This document shows, one piece after another, positions 17,301 to 27,026 of a stretch of 64,000 nucleotides of DNA. The notes beneath the pieces were generated by a model. It worked only from the letters and a program-made list of their open reading frames with translations. It was not told the origin of the DNA and did no database searches. The stretch spans positions 1-64,000 of the forward strand of contig NC_085081.1 of NCBI RefSeq assembly GCF_963662255.1, in the 5' to 3' direction. The DNA comes from Cinclus cinclus. Lineage: Eukaryota; Chordata; Aves; Passeriformes; Cinclidae. A program made the position numbers and the translations under genes. How positions within the stretch are numbered: position 1 is the first letter of the stretch; the number at the start of each line of letters is the position of its first letter.

Positions 17301-20300
17301 CTCTGTCCCCCTGTCCCTCTGTCCCTCTGTCCCTCTGTCCCCCTGTCCCTCTGTCCCTCTGTCCCCCTGTCCCTCTGTCCCCCTGTCCCTCTGTCCCTCT
17401 GTCCCTCTGTCCCTCTGTCCCTCTGTCCCTCTGTCCCCCTGTCCCTCTGTCCCCCTGTCCCCCTGTCCCTCTGTCCCCCCTGTCCCTCTGTCCCCCCTGT
17501 CCCCCCTGTCCCCCTGTCCCTCTGTCCCTCTGTCCCCCTGTCCCTCTGTCCCTCTGTCCCTCTCTCCCCCTGTCCCTCTGTCCCCAGCTCTGAAGGACGA
17601 ACGTTTCGAGCTGGCCGAGTTCAGTCGCCGGCGGCTCCGGCTGCGCCTGGCCCGGGCCCGGCTGGACGTGGCCCGGGCCCGGCTGGACGACGAGGGCGGC
17701 TACTTCTGTCAGCTGTACGCAGACGACACCCACCACCAGATAGCCACCCTGACCGTGCTGGGTAGGGCACACCTGGGGGCACCTGGGATGCACCTGGATA
17801 CACCTGGGGGCACCTGGGATACACCTGGATACACCTGGGGGCACCTGAGCACACCTGGGAGCACCTGGGCACACCTGGGATACACTTGGGGACACCTGGG
17901 ATACACCTGAGCACACCTGGGATACACCTGGGCACAGCTGGGATACACTTGGGGACACCTGGGATACACCTGGGGGCACCTGGGATACACCTGGGGGCAC
18001 CTGAGCACACCTGGGAGCACCTGGGCACACCTGGGATACACTTGGGCACACCTGGGATACACCTGGGCACACCTGGGATACACTTGGGGACACCTAGGGG
18101 CACCTGAGGTCACCTGGGCGACACAGTGGGGACAAGGATGTGGTGGCACTTCCCCCACACACCCAAAACCAGATCCTGGTGTCCCTTCCCACTCCTTGGG
18201 GACACCTGAGCACACCTGAGGTCACCTGGGCACACCTGAGGTCACTCAGTGGCTGCTGGTGGCCGTCACTTCCTGTGCCACCTCCCAAAGCCACATCCTT
18301 GTGTCCCCTCCCACCACCTGGGGACACCTGAGGACACACCTGGGGACATGGAGGGAGCACATGGGGGCACCTGGGGACACGGGGAGGGCACCTGGGGACG
18401 CAGCTGAGGACAGGTGCTGCACGTGCCGACAGCTGTCCCTTTGTCCCTCTCTCTTGTCCCTCATCTCTCTGTCCTTCTGTGTCCCTGCATCACCTGGATG
18501 TCACCTGGCTCACACCTGGCTCTCACCTGTGTCCCCAGTGCCCCCCGAGGAGCCGCAGGTGGAGGCAGCGGCGCTGGCAGTGGAGGGGGGGGAGGTGGAG
18601 CTCACCTGTCTCGTGCCCCGAGCGCGACCCCTGGCGACGCTGAGGTGGTACCGGGACCGGCGGGAGCTGCCAGGTGAGACACACCTGGGGACACCTGAGA
18701 TACTCCTGGGGACACCTGAGATACTCCTGTGGACACACCTGGGGACATACCTGGGGACACCTGAGATACTCCTGGGGACACACCTGGGGATACATGGGGA
18801 CACACCTGGTACACACCTGGGGACACACCTGGGGATACCTGGTACACACCTGGGGACACGGAGGCGTTCAGGACGTCGTGCAGACGCGTGTCCCCGATGT
18901 CCCAGGTGACAGCAGGCACCGGCAGGTAGGGAAGGTGTTCTGGCAGAGCAGCGTCCTGCGGCTGCGCGTCGAGCGCCGCGACCACGGCGCCATCGTCACC
19001 TGCGAGGCCACGCACCCTGCCCTGGGCAGGGGCCAGCGCCGGCTCACCCAGTACCAGCTGGACGTGCAGTGTGAGGGCACTGGGATGGACTGGGACTGAC
19101 TGGGAGGGGATTGGGAGGGACTGGGAGGGGATTGGGATGGACTGGGAGGGACTGGGATGGACTGGGAGGGACTGGGATGGACTGGGAGGGGATTGGGATG
19201 GACTGGGAGGGACTGGGAGGGACTGGGATGGACTGGGAGGGGATTGGGATGGACTGGGAGGGACTGGGAGGGACTGGGAGGGGATTGGGAGGGGATTGGG
19301 ATGGACTGGGAGGGATTGGGATGGACTGGGAGGGGACTGGGAGGGATTGGGATGGACTGGGATAGACTGGGAGGGATTGGGATGGACTGGGAGGGGATTG
19401 GGATGGACTGGGAGGGGATTGGGATGGACTGGGAGGGGATTGGGATGGACTGGGATGGACTGGGAGGGGATTGGGATGGACTGGGAGGGACTGGGAGGGG
19501 ACTGGGATGGACTGGGAGGGACTGGGATGGACTGGGAGGGAGTGGGATGGACTGGGATGGACCAGGAGCACTGGGGACCTGGGGACAGGTGCCACCAGGT
19601 GTATCCCAGGTGCCACTGGGGGGCCCCAGGTGTCACCAGGTGGTTCCTGGATGCCGCCGGGTCCCCCCAGGACCCGTAACCCCCCCCCCCCGTGTGTCCC
19701 CAGACCCCCCCTCTGCGCGGATCCACCCCTCCCAGAGCGTCCTGCGGGAAGGTGACACCTTGGTGCTCACCTGTGCCACCAATGGCAACCCTCGGTGAGT
19801 GACACCTGGGGCACCTGAGTGACAGAGTGACCCATGAGTGACACCTGAGTGACATCTGCTCACACCTGAGTGACACCTGAGTGACTGAGTGACCAATGAG
19901 TGACACTGAGTGATCAATGAGTGACACCTGAGTGACATCTGCTCACACCTGAGTGACACCTGTGTGACACCTGAGTGATACCTGCGGAACCTGAGTGACA
20001 CCTGAGTGACAGAGTGACACCTGACACTGAGTGACACCTGGGGCACACCTGAGTGACAGCGACACCTGAGTAACATCTGCTCCCACCTGAGCGATTCCTG
20101 TTCCCACCTGTCCCTCGCAGCCCCTCAGTCACCTGGAGCCGAGGTAACGAGTCCCTGCCGGCGCGGGCGAAGGCCGAGGGCGAGCGGCTGACGCTGCCGG
20201 CGCTGGCCCCGCAGGACAACGGCTCCTACACCTGCCAGGTGGGCAACGCCCACGGCCGCGCCGCCGACACCTACGTGCTCGTGGTGTACGGTCAGTGACA

Positions 20301-21484
20301 CCTGCGGTACCTGGGGGCACACCTGGGGGGCGGCTGGGCGTGAGTGGGACGTACCTGGGGGGTGGTTGGGAGCACACCTGGGTTACCTGGGCGTTCTTGG
20401 GACACACCTGGGAGTACCTGGGTCAGCCGGGGTACCTGGGGGACCTGGGGTGCAGCTGGGACACACCTGGGGGTAGCTGGGGGCACACCTGGGGTACCTG
20501 GGCATGGTTGAAACACAGCTGGGACACACCTGGGGATGGTTAAGACACACCTGGGGGCAGCTGGGGGTGGTTTGCGCTCACCTGGGGACACCTGAGGGTG
20601 GTTAGGATACACTTGGGGGCACACCTGGGCACACACCTGGACCCCTCCCCGCTGTGACCCCTCCCCTCCCCCCCCCCATGGCAGACCCCGGGGCGGTGGT
20701 GGCGGCGCAGGGGGCGGGGCCTTTTGCCGTGGTGGGCGGGGCCTTGGCCCTGCTGGTGTTCCTGCTGCTGCTGCTGCTCGGGGCCCTGGTCTGGTGTTCC
20801 GTCCGACAGAAAGGTGGGCGTGACTTCCGGGGATTAGGGGGTGTGACTTCCGGGAGTGGGGGCGTGACTTCCGGGGATTAGGGGGTGTGACTTCCGGGAT
20901 TTGGGGCGTGACTCCCGGTGATGGGGTGTGACTACCGGGAGTGGGGGGCGTGACTTCCGGTGATGGGGTGTTACTTCCGGGAGTGGAGGCGTGACTTGTG
21001 GGATTTGTGGGGTGTTACTTCCGGGGATGGGGGTCTGACTTCCGGGAGTGGGGGCGTGACTTCCGGGGATGGGGGGGTGGGACTTCCGGAAACTGGCGTG
21101 TATTCCGGAAGTGATTTTTGTGACTTCCGGAAGTGGGTGGGGGTTATCTGCAGGAGTGGACGTGGTTTTTTCTGTGTGGATGGGTGGAGCCAGATAAGGG
21201 GCGGGGTTTGCTCAGGGGGTATGGTCAGCAGATGGGTGGGGCTATGGGAGAGGGGCCTGAGAGATGGGTGGAGAGTTGGGAGAGGGGTGGGAAGGGAAGG
21301 GCGGGGACACTGAGGGCGTGGCCCAGCCGTCCCAGGTGTGTCCTGGGTGTGTCCCCACGTGTCCCCTGCGTCCCCAGGCTCGTACCTGACGCACGAGGCC
21401 AGCGGGCTGGAGGAGCACGGCGAGGCCCGCGAGGCTTTCCTGGGGGGAGAGGCCGGGAAGCGCAAGGAGGAATTCTTCATCTGA
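14344..21484 (+). CDS. CADM4: cell adhesion molecule 4 (nectin-like 4)
   Basis: Exons 14344-14413, 16185-16331, 17588-17761, 18539-18673, 18906-19070, 19704-19794, 20121-20290, 20685-20813 and 21378-21484 join in phase into 395 residues. CADM4 is a single-pass adhesion protein with three Ig domains, acting at axon-Schwann cell contacts. Visible parts are a Leu-rich signal peptide (exon 1); the Ig V domain with AEITCHLHRYDGSIVVIQNP and DDEGGYFCQLY; Ig 2 with EVELTCLV and LRWYRDR; Ig 3 with EGDTLVLTCATNGNPR, RGNESLPAR and DNGSYTCQ; a transmembrane helix (FAVVGGALALLVFLLLLLLG); and the cytoplasmic SYLTHEASGLEEHGEAREAF ending in the PDZ-binding EFFI. Exon 3 has a tandem 21-bp duplication, adding seven residues. 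From memory human CADM4 has 388 residues, so the difference equals the duplication. Confidence 0.97.
15470..16180. repeat. CTGTCCCTGTCCCCATCC minisatellite, CADM4 intron 1
   Basis: Irregular 6-bp-based units (CTGTCC, CATCCC, TGTGTCC) run up to the exon 2 acceptor. The rest of intron 1 (14414-15469) is GC-rich low-complexity sequence with no exon seen. Confidence 0.85.
16332..17587. repeat. CADM4 intron 2 minisatellites
   Basis: The donor opens GTGAGGGACACTGGGGACAC and leads directly into a GGGACACTGG array (to about 16500). From 16515 to the next acceptor there is about 1.05 kb of CTGTCCCTCTGTCCCC units. The minus strand of this part is open for about 540 codons by composition alone. Confidence 0.9.
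17762..18115. repeat. ACACCTGGGATACACCTGGG minisatellite, CADM4 intron 3
   Basis: The array begins six bases after the donor (GTAGGGCACACCTGGGGGCA). A unique-looking segment with two or three copies of a longer TTCCCCCACACACCC-type block follows (18116-18410). Confidence 0.85.
18674..18860. repeat. CTGAGATACTCCTGGGGACAC minisatellite, CADM4 intron 4
   Basis: The array starts at the donor (GTGAGACACACCTGGGGACA) and fills most of the short intron. Confidence 0.8.
19071..19570. repeat. GGGATGGACTGGGAGGGACT minisatellite, CADM4 intron 5
   Basis: The donor GTGAGGGCACTGGGATGGAC is continuous with an array of ACTGGGATGG, ACTGGGAGGG and ATTGGGATGG units. The sense strand is G-rich. The same family recurs in introns of LYPD3, PHLDB3, ETHE1, XRCC1 and SMG9. 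Confidence 0.9.
19795..20095. repeat. GAGTGACACCT minisatellite starting at the exon 6 donor
   Basis: The intron reads GTGAGTGACACCTGGGGCAC and then repeats GAGTGACACCT to near the next acceptor. The unit contains the donor core GTGAGTGA. Confidence 0.85.
20291..20640. repeat. ACACCTGGGGGTAGCTGGGG minisatellite, CADM4 intron 7
   Basis: Degenerate units with CACCTGGG cores begin right after the donor GTCAGTGACACCTG. Confidence 0.75.
20814..21110. repeat. GGGGCGTGACTTCCGGGGAT minisatellite starting at the exon 8 donor
   Basis: The donor GTGGGCGTGACTTCCGGG is the first unit, and about 12 units follow. Each unit carries ACTTCCGG, an ETS-type core, so the array is also a cluster of potential ETS sites. 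Confidence 0.85.
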
Positions 21485-22290
21485 GGGGGGGGGAGAGGGG
21501 ACAGCGGGGACACCGCGGGGACAGAGGGGGAGGGGACAGAGCCGGGGACGTCACTGCGGGGAGGGGGAGGGGAGCGGGGGGAGGGGACACGGGGACATCC
21601 GTGGGGGGGGAGGGGAAGCAGCTGCAGGATGGGGGGAGGGGAGGGGGAGGGGAATGAGCTCCCTCCCCAAACCCTGCCCCTCCCCCCCGCAGCCCCCGGG
21701 GTGGGGGAGGGGCTCAGCCCCAGGGTGGGGGAGGGGCCCAGTTTTGGGTGCTCCCAAAGATCAAAGCCATGAGGGGGTGGGTGTTGGGGGAGGGGCGTGT
21801 CCGTGTCCCCACGCACAATTTGGGGGGGGGGGGCAGGGTGGGGGAGGGGAAGGGGTGGGTGATGATGTATGAGGGGGTGTGGCTTGGCGTGGCCCCGCCC
21901 CCTCCGCAGGTGTGTCTGTAAATAACCTTTTAACCACCTTTGATACGCAATAAAACCCCCGATTCGTACGGCGGGCTGCTCGCAGGGGGACTGGGACAAA
22001 CTGGGATGGACTGGGATGGGACTGGGAGGGACTGGAAAGAGATCAGGTGGCAACCTGGGGTCCTTAGACCACGCCGAGAGTCTCTGGACCGAACTGGGAT
22101 TCCCTGGGGCGTACTGGGAGTCCCCAGGGCCGTACTGGGAGTCCCCAGGGCCGTACTGGGAGTCCCCAGGACCGTACTGGGAGCACTGGTTTGAACTGGG
22201 GGAGGACTCCGAGGTTTCCCCACCCTGCGCCGCCAGGGGGAGCCAACGGCGCGCCAAGCCCCGCCCACACTGCGGCCCCGGAGCCCCGCC
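21485..22290 (+). other. CADM4 3' UTR, poly(A) signal and flank
   Basis: A G-rich 3' UTR follows the stop, with AATAAA at 21949-21954 as the likely CADM4 poly(A) signal. Then come ACTGGGATGG units (about 21985-22030) and a CGTACTGGGAGTCCCCAGGG repeat (about 22105-22190). No coding exon is seen. Confidence 0.7.
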
Positions 22291-22294
22291 CCCT

Positions 22295-22458
22295 CCCGCC
22301 ATTGGCCGCTGGTGACGTCACCAGCAAAAGACCCCACCCCCTGCGGCTAACGGAGTGGGCTGGGCTAAAGTGTCCCCGGCGGAAGCGGAAACGCTTCCGG
22401 GTCCTACCGGAAGCCGGAAGTCGCCGCCGGGGGGGGCGCGACGCGGCCGCGACAGCGA
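22295..22458 (+). promoter_or_regulatory. ZNF576 promoter and noncoding first exon
   Basis: An inverted CCAAT box (ATTGG, 22301-22305) lies next to a perfect CRE TGACGTCA (22313-22320). Several ETS cores (CGGAAG/CTTCCGG, about 22376-22420) follow. The first exon appears to end at 22458 (GCGA, then GTGAGG). Confidence 0.6.
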
Positions 22459-22680
22459 GTGAGGGGCCCGGGGGGGTCGGGGCGGCTTTGGGAGATTTCG
22501 GGGGGTCTTGGGGACAGCCGGGGGGTGTTTGGGGCCCCTCTGAGGGGACTTGAGGGGTTTTAGAGGAGTCTGGGGGGGACTTGGGGGGTCCGGAGGTCTC
22601 TGGGGGGGGGGGGGGGTCGGGGTCCCTCGTTCCGCTGCTGACCTCGACCCCTCCCCCTGTTTTCCCCCCAGCCCCCCGGG

Positions 22681-24050
22681 ATGTCGCAGCCGCCGTCCCC
22701 GGAGCCGCCCCCGCCCCCCCCGGCGCCCCCCTCCCCCCGCAGGGCCCCGTCGGGTCCCCCCCGGCGCCAGCAGGACGAGGAGGAGGAGGAAGAGGAGGAG
22801 GAAGAAGTGGGGGGAGGGGCCCCCGGGCCGCGGGCCAAAGGCTCCGTGTGTGAGTGGGGGAGGGGCAAGGGGGGCTGGGGATGACTCTGAGGGGGGTGGC
22901 CTTGGGTGGGGGGAGGTTCCCAGTGTGACACCATTGTCCCCGTGTCCCTTTGTCAGTCCCCAGGGGGTCCCAGTGCCACCCCAAGTCCTTGTGTCCCCTC
23001 AGACCAGCTGGGTGTCCCTGAGCCATCCCCAGGTGTCACCCCCATGTCCCTGAGTCCCCCTTTGGGTGTCCCCAGAGCTGTCCCTGTCCCATCCCAGGGT
23101 GTGTCCCCGTGTCCCTTTGGGTGTCCCCGTGTCCCTTTGGGTGTCCCTGTCCCATCCCAAAGTGTCCCCGTGTCCCTTTGGGTGTCCCCGTGTCCCTTTG
23201 GGTGTCCCTGTCCCATCCCAAAGTGTCCCCGTGTCCCTTTGGGTGTCCCCGTGTCCCTTTGGGTGTCCCTGTCCCATCCCAAAGTGTCCCCGTGTCCCTT
23301 TGGGTGTCCCTGTCCCATCCCAAAGTGTCCCTGTGTCCCTTTGGGTGTCCCCGTGTCCCTTTGGGTGTCCCCGTGTCCCTTTGGGTGTCCCTGTCCCATC
23401 CCAAAGTGTCCCTGTGTCCCTTTGGGTGTCCCCGTGTCCCTTTGGGTGTCCCCGTGTCCCTTTGGGTGTCCCTGTCCCATCCCAAAGTGTCCCCGTGTCC
23501 CTTTGGGTGTCCCTGTGTCCCTTTGGGTGTCCCCGTGTCCCTTTGGGTGTCCCTGTCCCATCCCAGGGTGTGTCCCCGTGTCCCTTTGGGTGTCCCCGTG
23601 TCCCTTTGGGTGTCCCTGTGTCCCTTGGGGTGTCCCCGTCCCATCCCCACGATGTCCCCTGGGACAACCCCACCCCCACGTCCCCCTCCCCCCTCAGACC
23701 GCCTGGGCTCCCGCCGCTGCCGCCGCTGTCTGATCACGTTCCCGGACGCGGCGTTCGCCGCCCGCCACGCCAAGCGCCAGCACCCGCGGGACTTCGCCGC
23801 CGCCGCCCTGCGCGGGGCGCTCTTCGTCTGCTTCGTCTGCTCCCGCCCCTTCGGCTCCTCCCCCGCGCTGCTACGTCACCAGCGAGGCCACGCCCACCCC
23901 GCGCCGACTTCCGCCGGAAAAGTCACGCCCCTTCCGGCTCTGCCTCCGCCGGCCACGCCCCCTCTGGCCTGCACCGAGTGCGGGCGCGCGTTCGCCCGCG
24001 AGGGGGCGCTGCACCGTCACTACATCCGGCACGCGCGGGGGGAGCTCTGA
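22681..24050 (+). CDS. ZNF576: C2H2 zinc finger protein ZNF576
   Basis: Coding exons 22681-22849 and 23698-24050 join in phase (Val-Tyr junction) into 173 residues. The acceptor at 22671 leaves a 9-nt 5' UTR in the coding exon. The N-terminus is Pro-rich and then very acidic (a run of Glu). Exon 3 carries three C2H2 fingers: CRRCLITFPDAAFAARHAKR with a further QH; CFVCSRPFGSSPALLRHQRG with H; and CTECGRAFAREGALHRHYIR with H. It ends in HARGEL. The first two fingers and the ending HYIRHARGEL are diagnostic of ZNF576. The human protein, as recalled, has a further finger between the second and the last, and that finger is absent here. It is probably a nuclear DNA-binding protein; its targets are unknown. 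AATAAA lies at 24093-24098. It converges with the ZNF428-like gene. Confidence 0.9.
23050..23650. repeat. GTGTCCCTTTGGGTGTCCCC minisatellite, ZNF576 intron
   Basis: Units of GTGTCCCTTTGGGTGTCCC (about 19-20 bp) are interspersed with CTGTCCCATCCCAAA, giving a longer-period pattern of two or three short units per CCCATCCCAAA unit. Confidence 0.9.
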
Positions 24051-24098
24051 GGGGCGGGGCTTGCCGAAGGGGAGGGGCTTGCGAAGCGGGAAAATAAA

Positions 24099-24400
24099 AA
24101 CGGCGGCTCCTCATTGGTTGTGACGTCACCTAGTGCGCGCGAAGGGGTGTGGCAATCCCGCGACCCCCGCCCTCCGGCGCCATGACGTCACGCCGATGAC
24201 GTCGCCGCGTAATTGACGACACCGAGCCCCGGGGCCATGACATCGCTTCCTGTTGACGGCGTCGCCGCGCTCTCCCCGCCGCCGCCGCGACGTCGCTTCC
24301 CCTCCCCCCCCCCCACCCCCCCTCCGTCCCCCTCCCCTCCCCCGCCGCGATCGCGACCGAGCGGCCACCCCGGGGCTCTCGTTGGCCACCGGGGCCCGGC
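24099..24400. other. convergent intergenic gap between ZNF576 and the ZNF428-like gene
   Basis: Only about 300 bp separates the two stops beyond the ZNF576 poly(A) signal. It holds TGACGTCA at 24121-24128 and 24183-24190, plus several near-matches (ATGACGTCG, GACGTCG). No clear minus-strand poly(A) signal is seen for the ZNF428-like gene. Confidence 0.6.
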
Positions 24401-25483
24401 TCAGAGCTCGCCGCGGGCGTGCAGCATGTAGTGCTCGTGCAGCTCGGCCACCAGCCCGAAGGCCCCGGCGCATTCGGTGCAGCGGAACGGGGGAGGGGCC
24501 GGCGGCGGGGGAGGGGCCGGGGGAGGGGGAGGGGCCGCTCGTCGGGGCGGGGGAGGGGCGGGGGGCGCGGATCCAGGGGGGCTGCGGCGACGGCGTCGCC
24601 AACCGTGGTGGTCGCAGCGATGAGCGCCCAGAGCCCCCGGCGCCACGAAGCCGAGGCCGCACTCGGCGCAGATGTAGTGGAACTTGAACGGCGGCGAGGA
24701 CGAGGAGGAGGAGGAGGAGGAGGAGGAAGACGAGGAGGAGGAGGAAGGCGGGGGAGGGGCCGGGGCGAGGTTCTGGGGTCTGGCCCCGCCCATGGGCGGA
24801 GCCTGGGGTCGCTTCCTGCCCACGTGGTAACTGCGGTGAACTTTGAGAGCCCTGGAGGTGCCGAAGCCTCTCCCGCACTCCGGGCACTTGTGCCACTCCT
24901 CCGCCCCTCCCCCCCCCGCGCCGCGAGGACCCGGGCTGGCCCCTCCCCCACCGCCTCCTTCACTCTCCCCTCCCCCTCCAGCATCCAAAAACGGGCGAGG
25001 CTCCTCCCCCGACGGGCGGCTCCGGGCACCTGTTTTTGGGGGGGAGGAGGGGGTGGGGTCAGAGAGGGGCGATTCAAATTTTGGAGGGAGGGACGGGTGT
25101 CGGGGAGGGGGAGGGGCGGTACCTGCGCAGCCGTTGGCGGAGGGGGGGGAGGGGGCGCCGCTGTCCCCCGATGATGACGTCACCGACGTGGCCTCGGAGG
25201 CGGAGTCTTCGTCCTCGGGCAGCGCCGGCGGCGCTGGGGGGGGAGGGGACGGGGGGGACACCGGTGATGGCACCGGGGAGCGCCCCTCCCCCCCCGGCCC
25301 CGCCCTCGCACCTGCGCCCCTCCCCCGCTCACCGCCGGGCGCTGCCGCTTCTTCCTCCTCCTCCTCTTCCTCGTCCTCTTCTTCTTCTTCTTCTTCTTCT
25401 TCTTCCTCCTCCTCTTCCTCCTCCTCTGCGAAGGCGCCGTCCTCGCTCCCGCCCTGTCCCGGGCCCCGCCCGGCCGCCATCAT
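24401..25483 (-). CDS. ZNF428: ZNF428-like C2H2 zinc finger protein
   Basis: Coding exons (transcription order) 25483-25333, 25233-25123 and 25029-24401 join in phase into 296 residues. The two introns are 99 and 93 nt, both multiples of three, so the unspliced frame also stays open. The N-terminus MMAAGRG precedes a long Glu tract, then Pro/Ser-rich acidic sequence (EDEDSASEATSVTSSSGDSG). Three C2H2 fingers follow: CPECGRGFGTSRALKVHRSY with H; CAECGLGFVAPGALGAHRCD with HH; and the terminal CTECAGAFGLVAELHEHYML with HARGEL. The last finger and the tail match human ZNF428, which as recalled has one finger, so the extra fingers or their human loss are notable. Pro and Ser homopolymers (GGA repeats) lie between fingers. 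The two ATGs at 25483 and 25480 are adjacent; the first was chosen. Confidence 0.8.
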   Translation of the reverse strand: MMAAGRGPGQGGSEDGAFAEEEEEEEEEEEEEEEEEDEEEEEEEEAAAPGGERGRGAGARAGPGGEGRSPVPSPVSPPSPPPPAPPALPEDEDSASEATSVTSSSGDSGAPSPPSANGCAGTAPPPPRHPSLPPKFESPLSDPTPSSPPKTGARSRPSGEEPRPFLDAGGGGESEGGGGGGASPGPRGAGGGGAEEWHKCPECGRGFGTSRALKVHRSYHVGRKRPQAPPMGGARPQNLAPAPPPPSSSSSSSSSSSSSSSSSPPFKFHYICAECGLGFVAPGALGAHRCDHHGWRRRRRSPPGSAPPAPPPPRRAAPPPPPAPPPPPAPPPFRCTECAGAFGLVAELHEHYMLHARGEL

Positions 25484-26200
25484 GGCCGCCCTGAGGGACA
25501 CGCCCACATCAGCCAGGCCACGCCCACCGCGTGCTGAGCCCCGCCCACCTTACACCCCCCCTCTTGTGGCACAAGCCCCGCCCACAAACCCTTCAGCCCC
25601 TCCCATCTCCCCCAGGCCAAATTTGCATCCCACAAGCCCCTCCCCCCATCTGCCACCCCTCCCCCACTCCCCCAAGGCCTCTCCCCCCATCTCCCACCCC
25701 TCCCCCACCCCCCAAAGCCCCTCCCCATCTCCCACCCCTCCCCCACTCTCCCAAAGCCCCTCCCCCACCCCTCGAGCCCCTCCCACCCCCTTTCCCCCCA
25801 CCTCCCCCCCGTGCCCCCCTCACTGTCAATCCCACAACGCCCCGCGCCACCCCGCGGTGGGGGAGGGGCGGGTGCTCCCCGCTGGGGGGCGCTGTCCCCG
25901 AGCTCCCACAATGCCCCGCGCTCCCCTCTCCCCTCCCCTCTCCCCTCCCTCCCCTTCCCCCCCCCCCCCCCCCCGGGCCGCTCTCACCGCTCGGAGCCGC
26001 TCCCGGAGCCGCCGCCGCCGCCGCCGAGCGGCGCATGCGCGGAGAGGGGCGGGGCCACAGCGAAAACACGCCCCCTCCCCTTTAAACCCCACCTCCCTGA
26101 GGCCACGCCCTCCGAGAGCGTCCGCCCCTCCCCGGGCGGGAAAACCGGCGTGTCACGTGGCCGGGGGTTTGTGTCACGCGCGCGCTCACGTGACCTTCTG
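25484..26200 (-). promoter_or_regulatory. ZNF428-like 5' intron, first exon and promoter
   Basis: On the minus strand the coding exon starts at 25490 after a TGTCCCTCAG acceptor. A noncoding first exon appears to end at 25988 with GTGAGA. A perfect NRF1 palindrome GCGCATGCGC lies at 26031-26040 beside a (GCC)n run. The intron is filled with CTCCCCCAT/CCACCCC units. This is a TATA-less CpG promoter. Confidence 0.6.
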
Positions 26201-26299
26201 GTGTTCGGGGATTTTTGGGGGTGGGGGAGGGACACGTGATCGGCGGGTCACGTGACCGGGACGAACCCAAAAATCCGCCCCCGGGGAGCGAAACTGGGA

Positions 26300-26820
26300 C
26301 GTGGGAGCGGAACTGGGATGGGGGGGGGGGAGGGGGGAAAACCCCAAATGGGGGGGGGGGGAGGGGTCAAAGCAGGGGAATTGGGGGGAATCCCAAATCC
26401 AAGAGCTCGAAATATGGGGGGACCCCAAATCTGTGGGGCTGGGACATGGGTGGGGGGGGTGGGGGGGGTCCTGATCTATGGGGATGGGACTCGTGGAAAC
26501 CCCAAATCTATGTGGGAATGACAGGGGGACCCCAAATCTGTGGGGCTGGGACATGGGGGGTGGGGTGGAGACCCTAAATCCATGGGGCTGAGACACAGGG
26601 GACCCCAAATCAGTGGGGCCAAAAAGGAGAGACCCCAAATCTGAGAGTCTGAGAACTTTAGGATCCCCAAATCAATGGGGCCTGGACATGGGGGGGACCC
26701 CAAATCAATGGGGCCGGGACATGGGGGGGACCCCAAATCTGAGTCTGAGAACTTTAGGATCCCCAATCGATGGGGCCTGGACATGGGGGGGACCCCAAAT
26801 TACGGGTCCAGGACCCCAAA
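26300..26820. repeat. GGACCCCAAATCTGTGGGGC minisatellite between genes
   Basis: Units of about 30-33 bp (GGGGACCCCAAATC, TGGGGC, TGGGACATGGG) contain GGGACCCC palindromes. No gene is seen between the ZNF428-like promoter and LYPD3. Confidence 0.8.
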
Positions 26821-26949
26821 CTCGTTTCCCCCGGGGTCAGTGGAGCAGAGGTGGGGGTGGGGCCGGTTTTGGGGTGCCCATAATTGGGGGGCGGGGGCGG
26901 GTGCCCCACATTCCTGGGTCGGGCCGCCTCCCCCAACCCCCGCCCCACA

Positions 26950-27026
26950 GGTAATTGTGGGGGTGGGGGCGGGGGATAAAGGGGACCCCCCCTCCCCCCG
27001 CTGTCCCGGAGCCGAACCGGGCCGGG
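26950..27026 (+). promoter_or_regulatory. LYPD3 core promoter and 5' UTR
   Basis: GGGGATAAAGGGG near 26974, about 50 nt before the ATG at 27027, could act as a weak TATA-like element. The region is GC-rich. Confidence 0.35.

Noticed and set aside
16468..18093. Minus-strand frame of 541 codons (RDRGTEGQ repeats) opposite CADM4
   Set aside because: Antisense reading of the CTGTCCC array in CADM4 intron 2; composition artefact.
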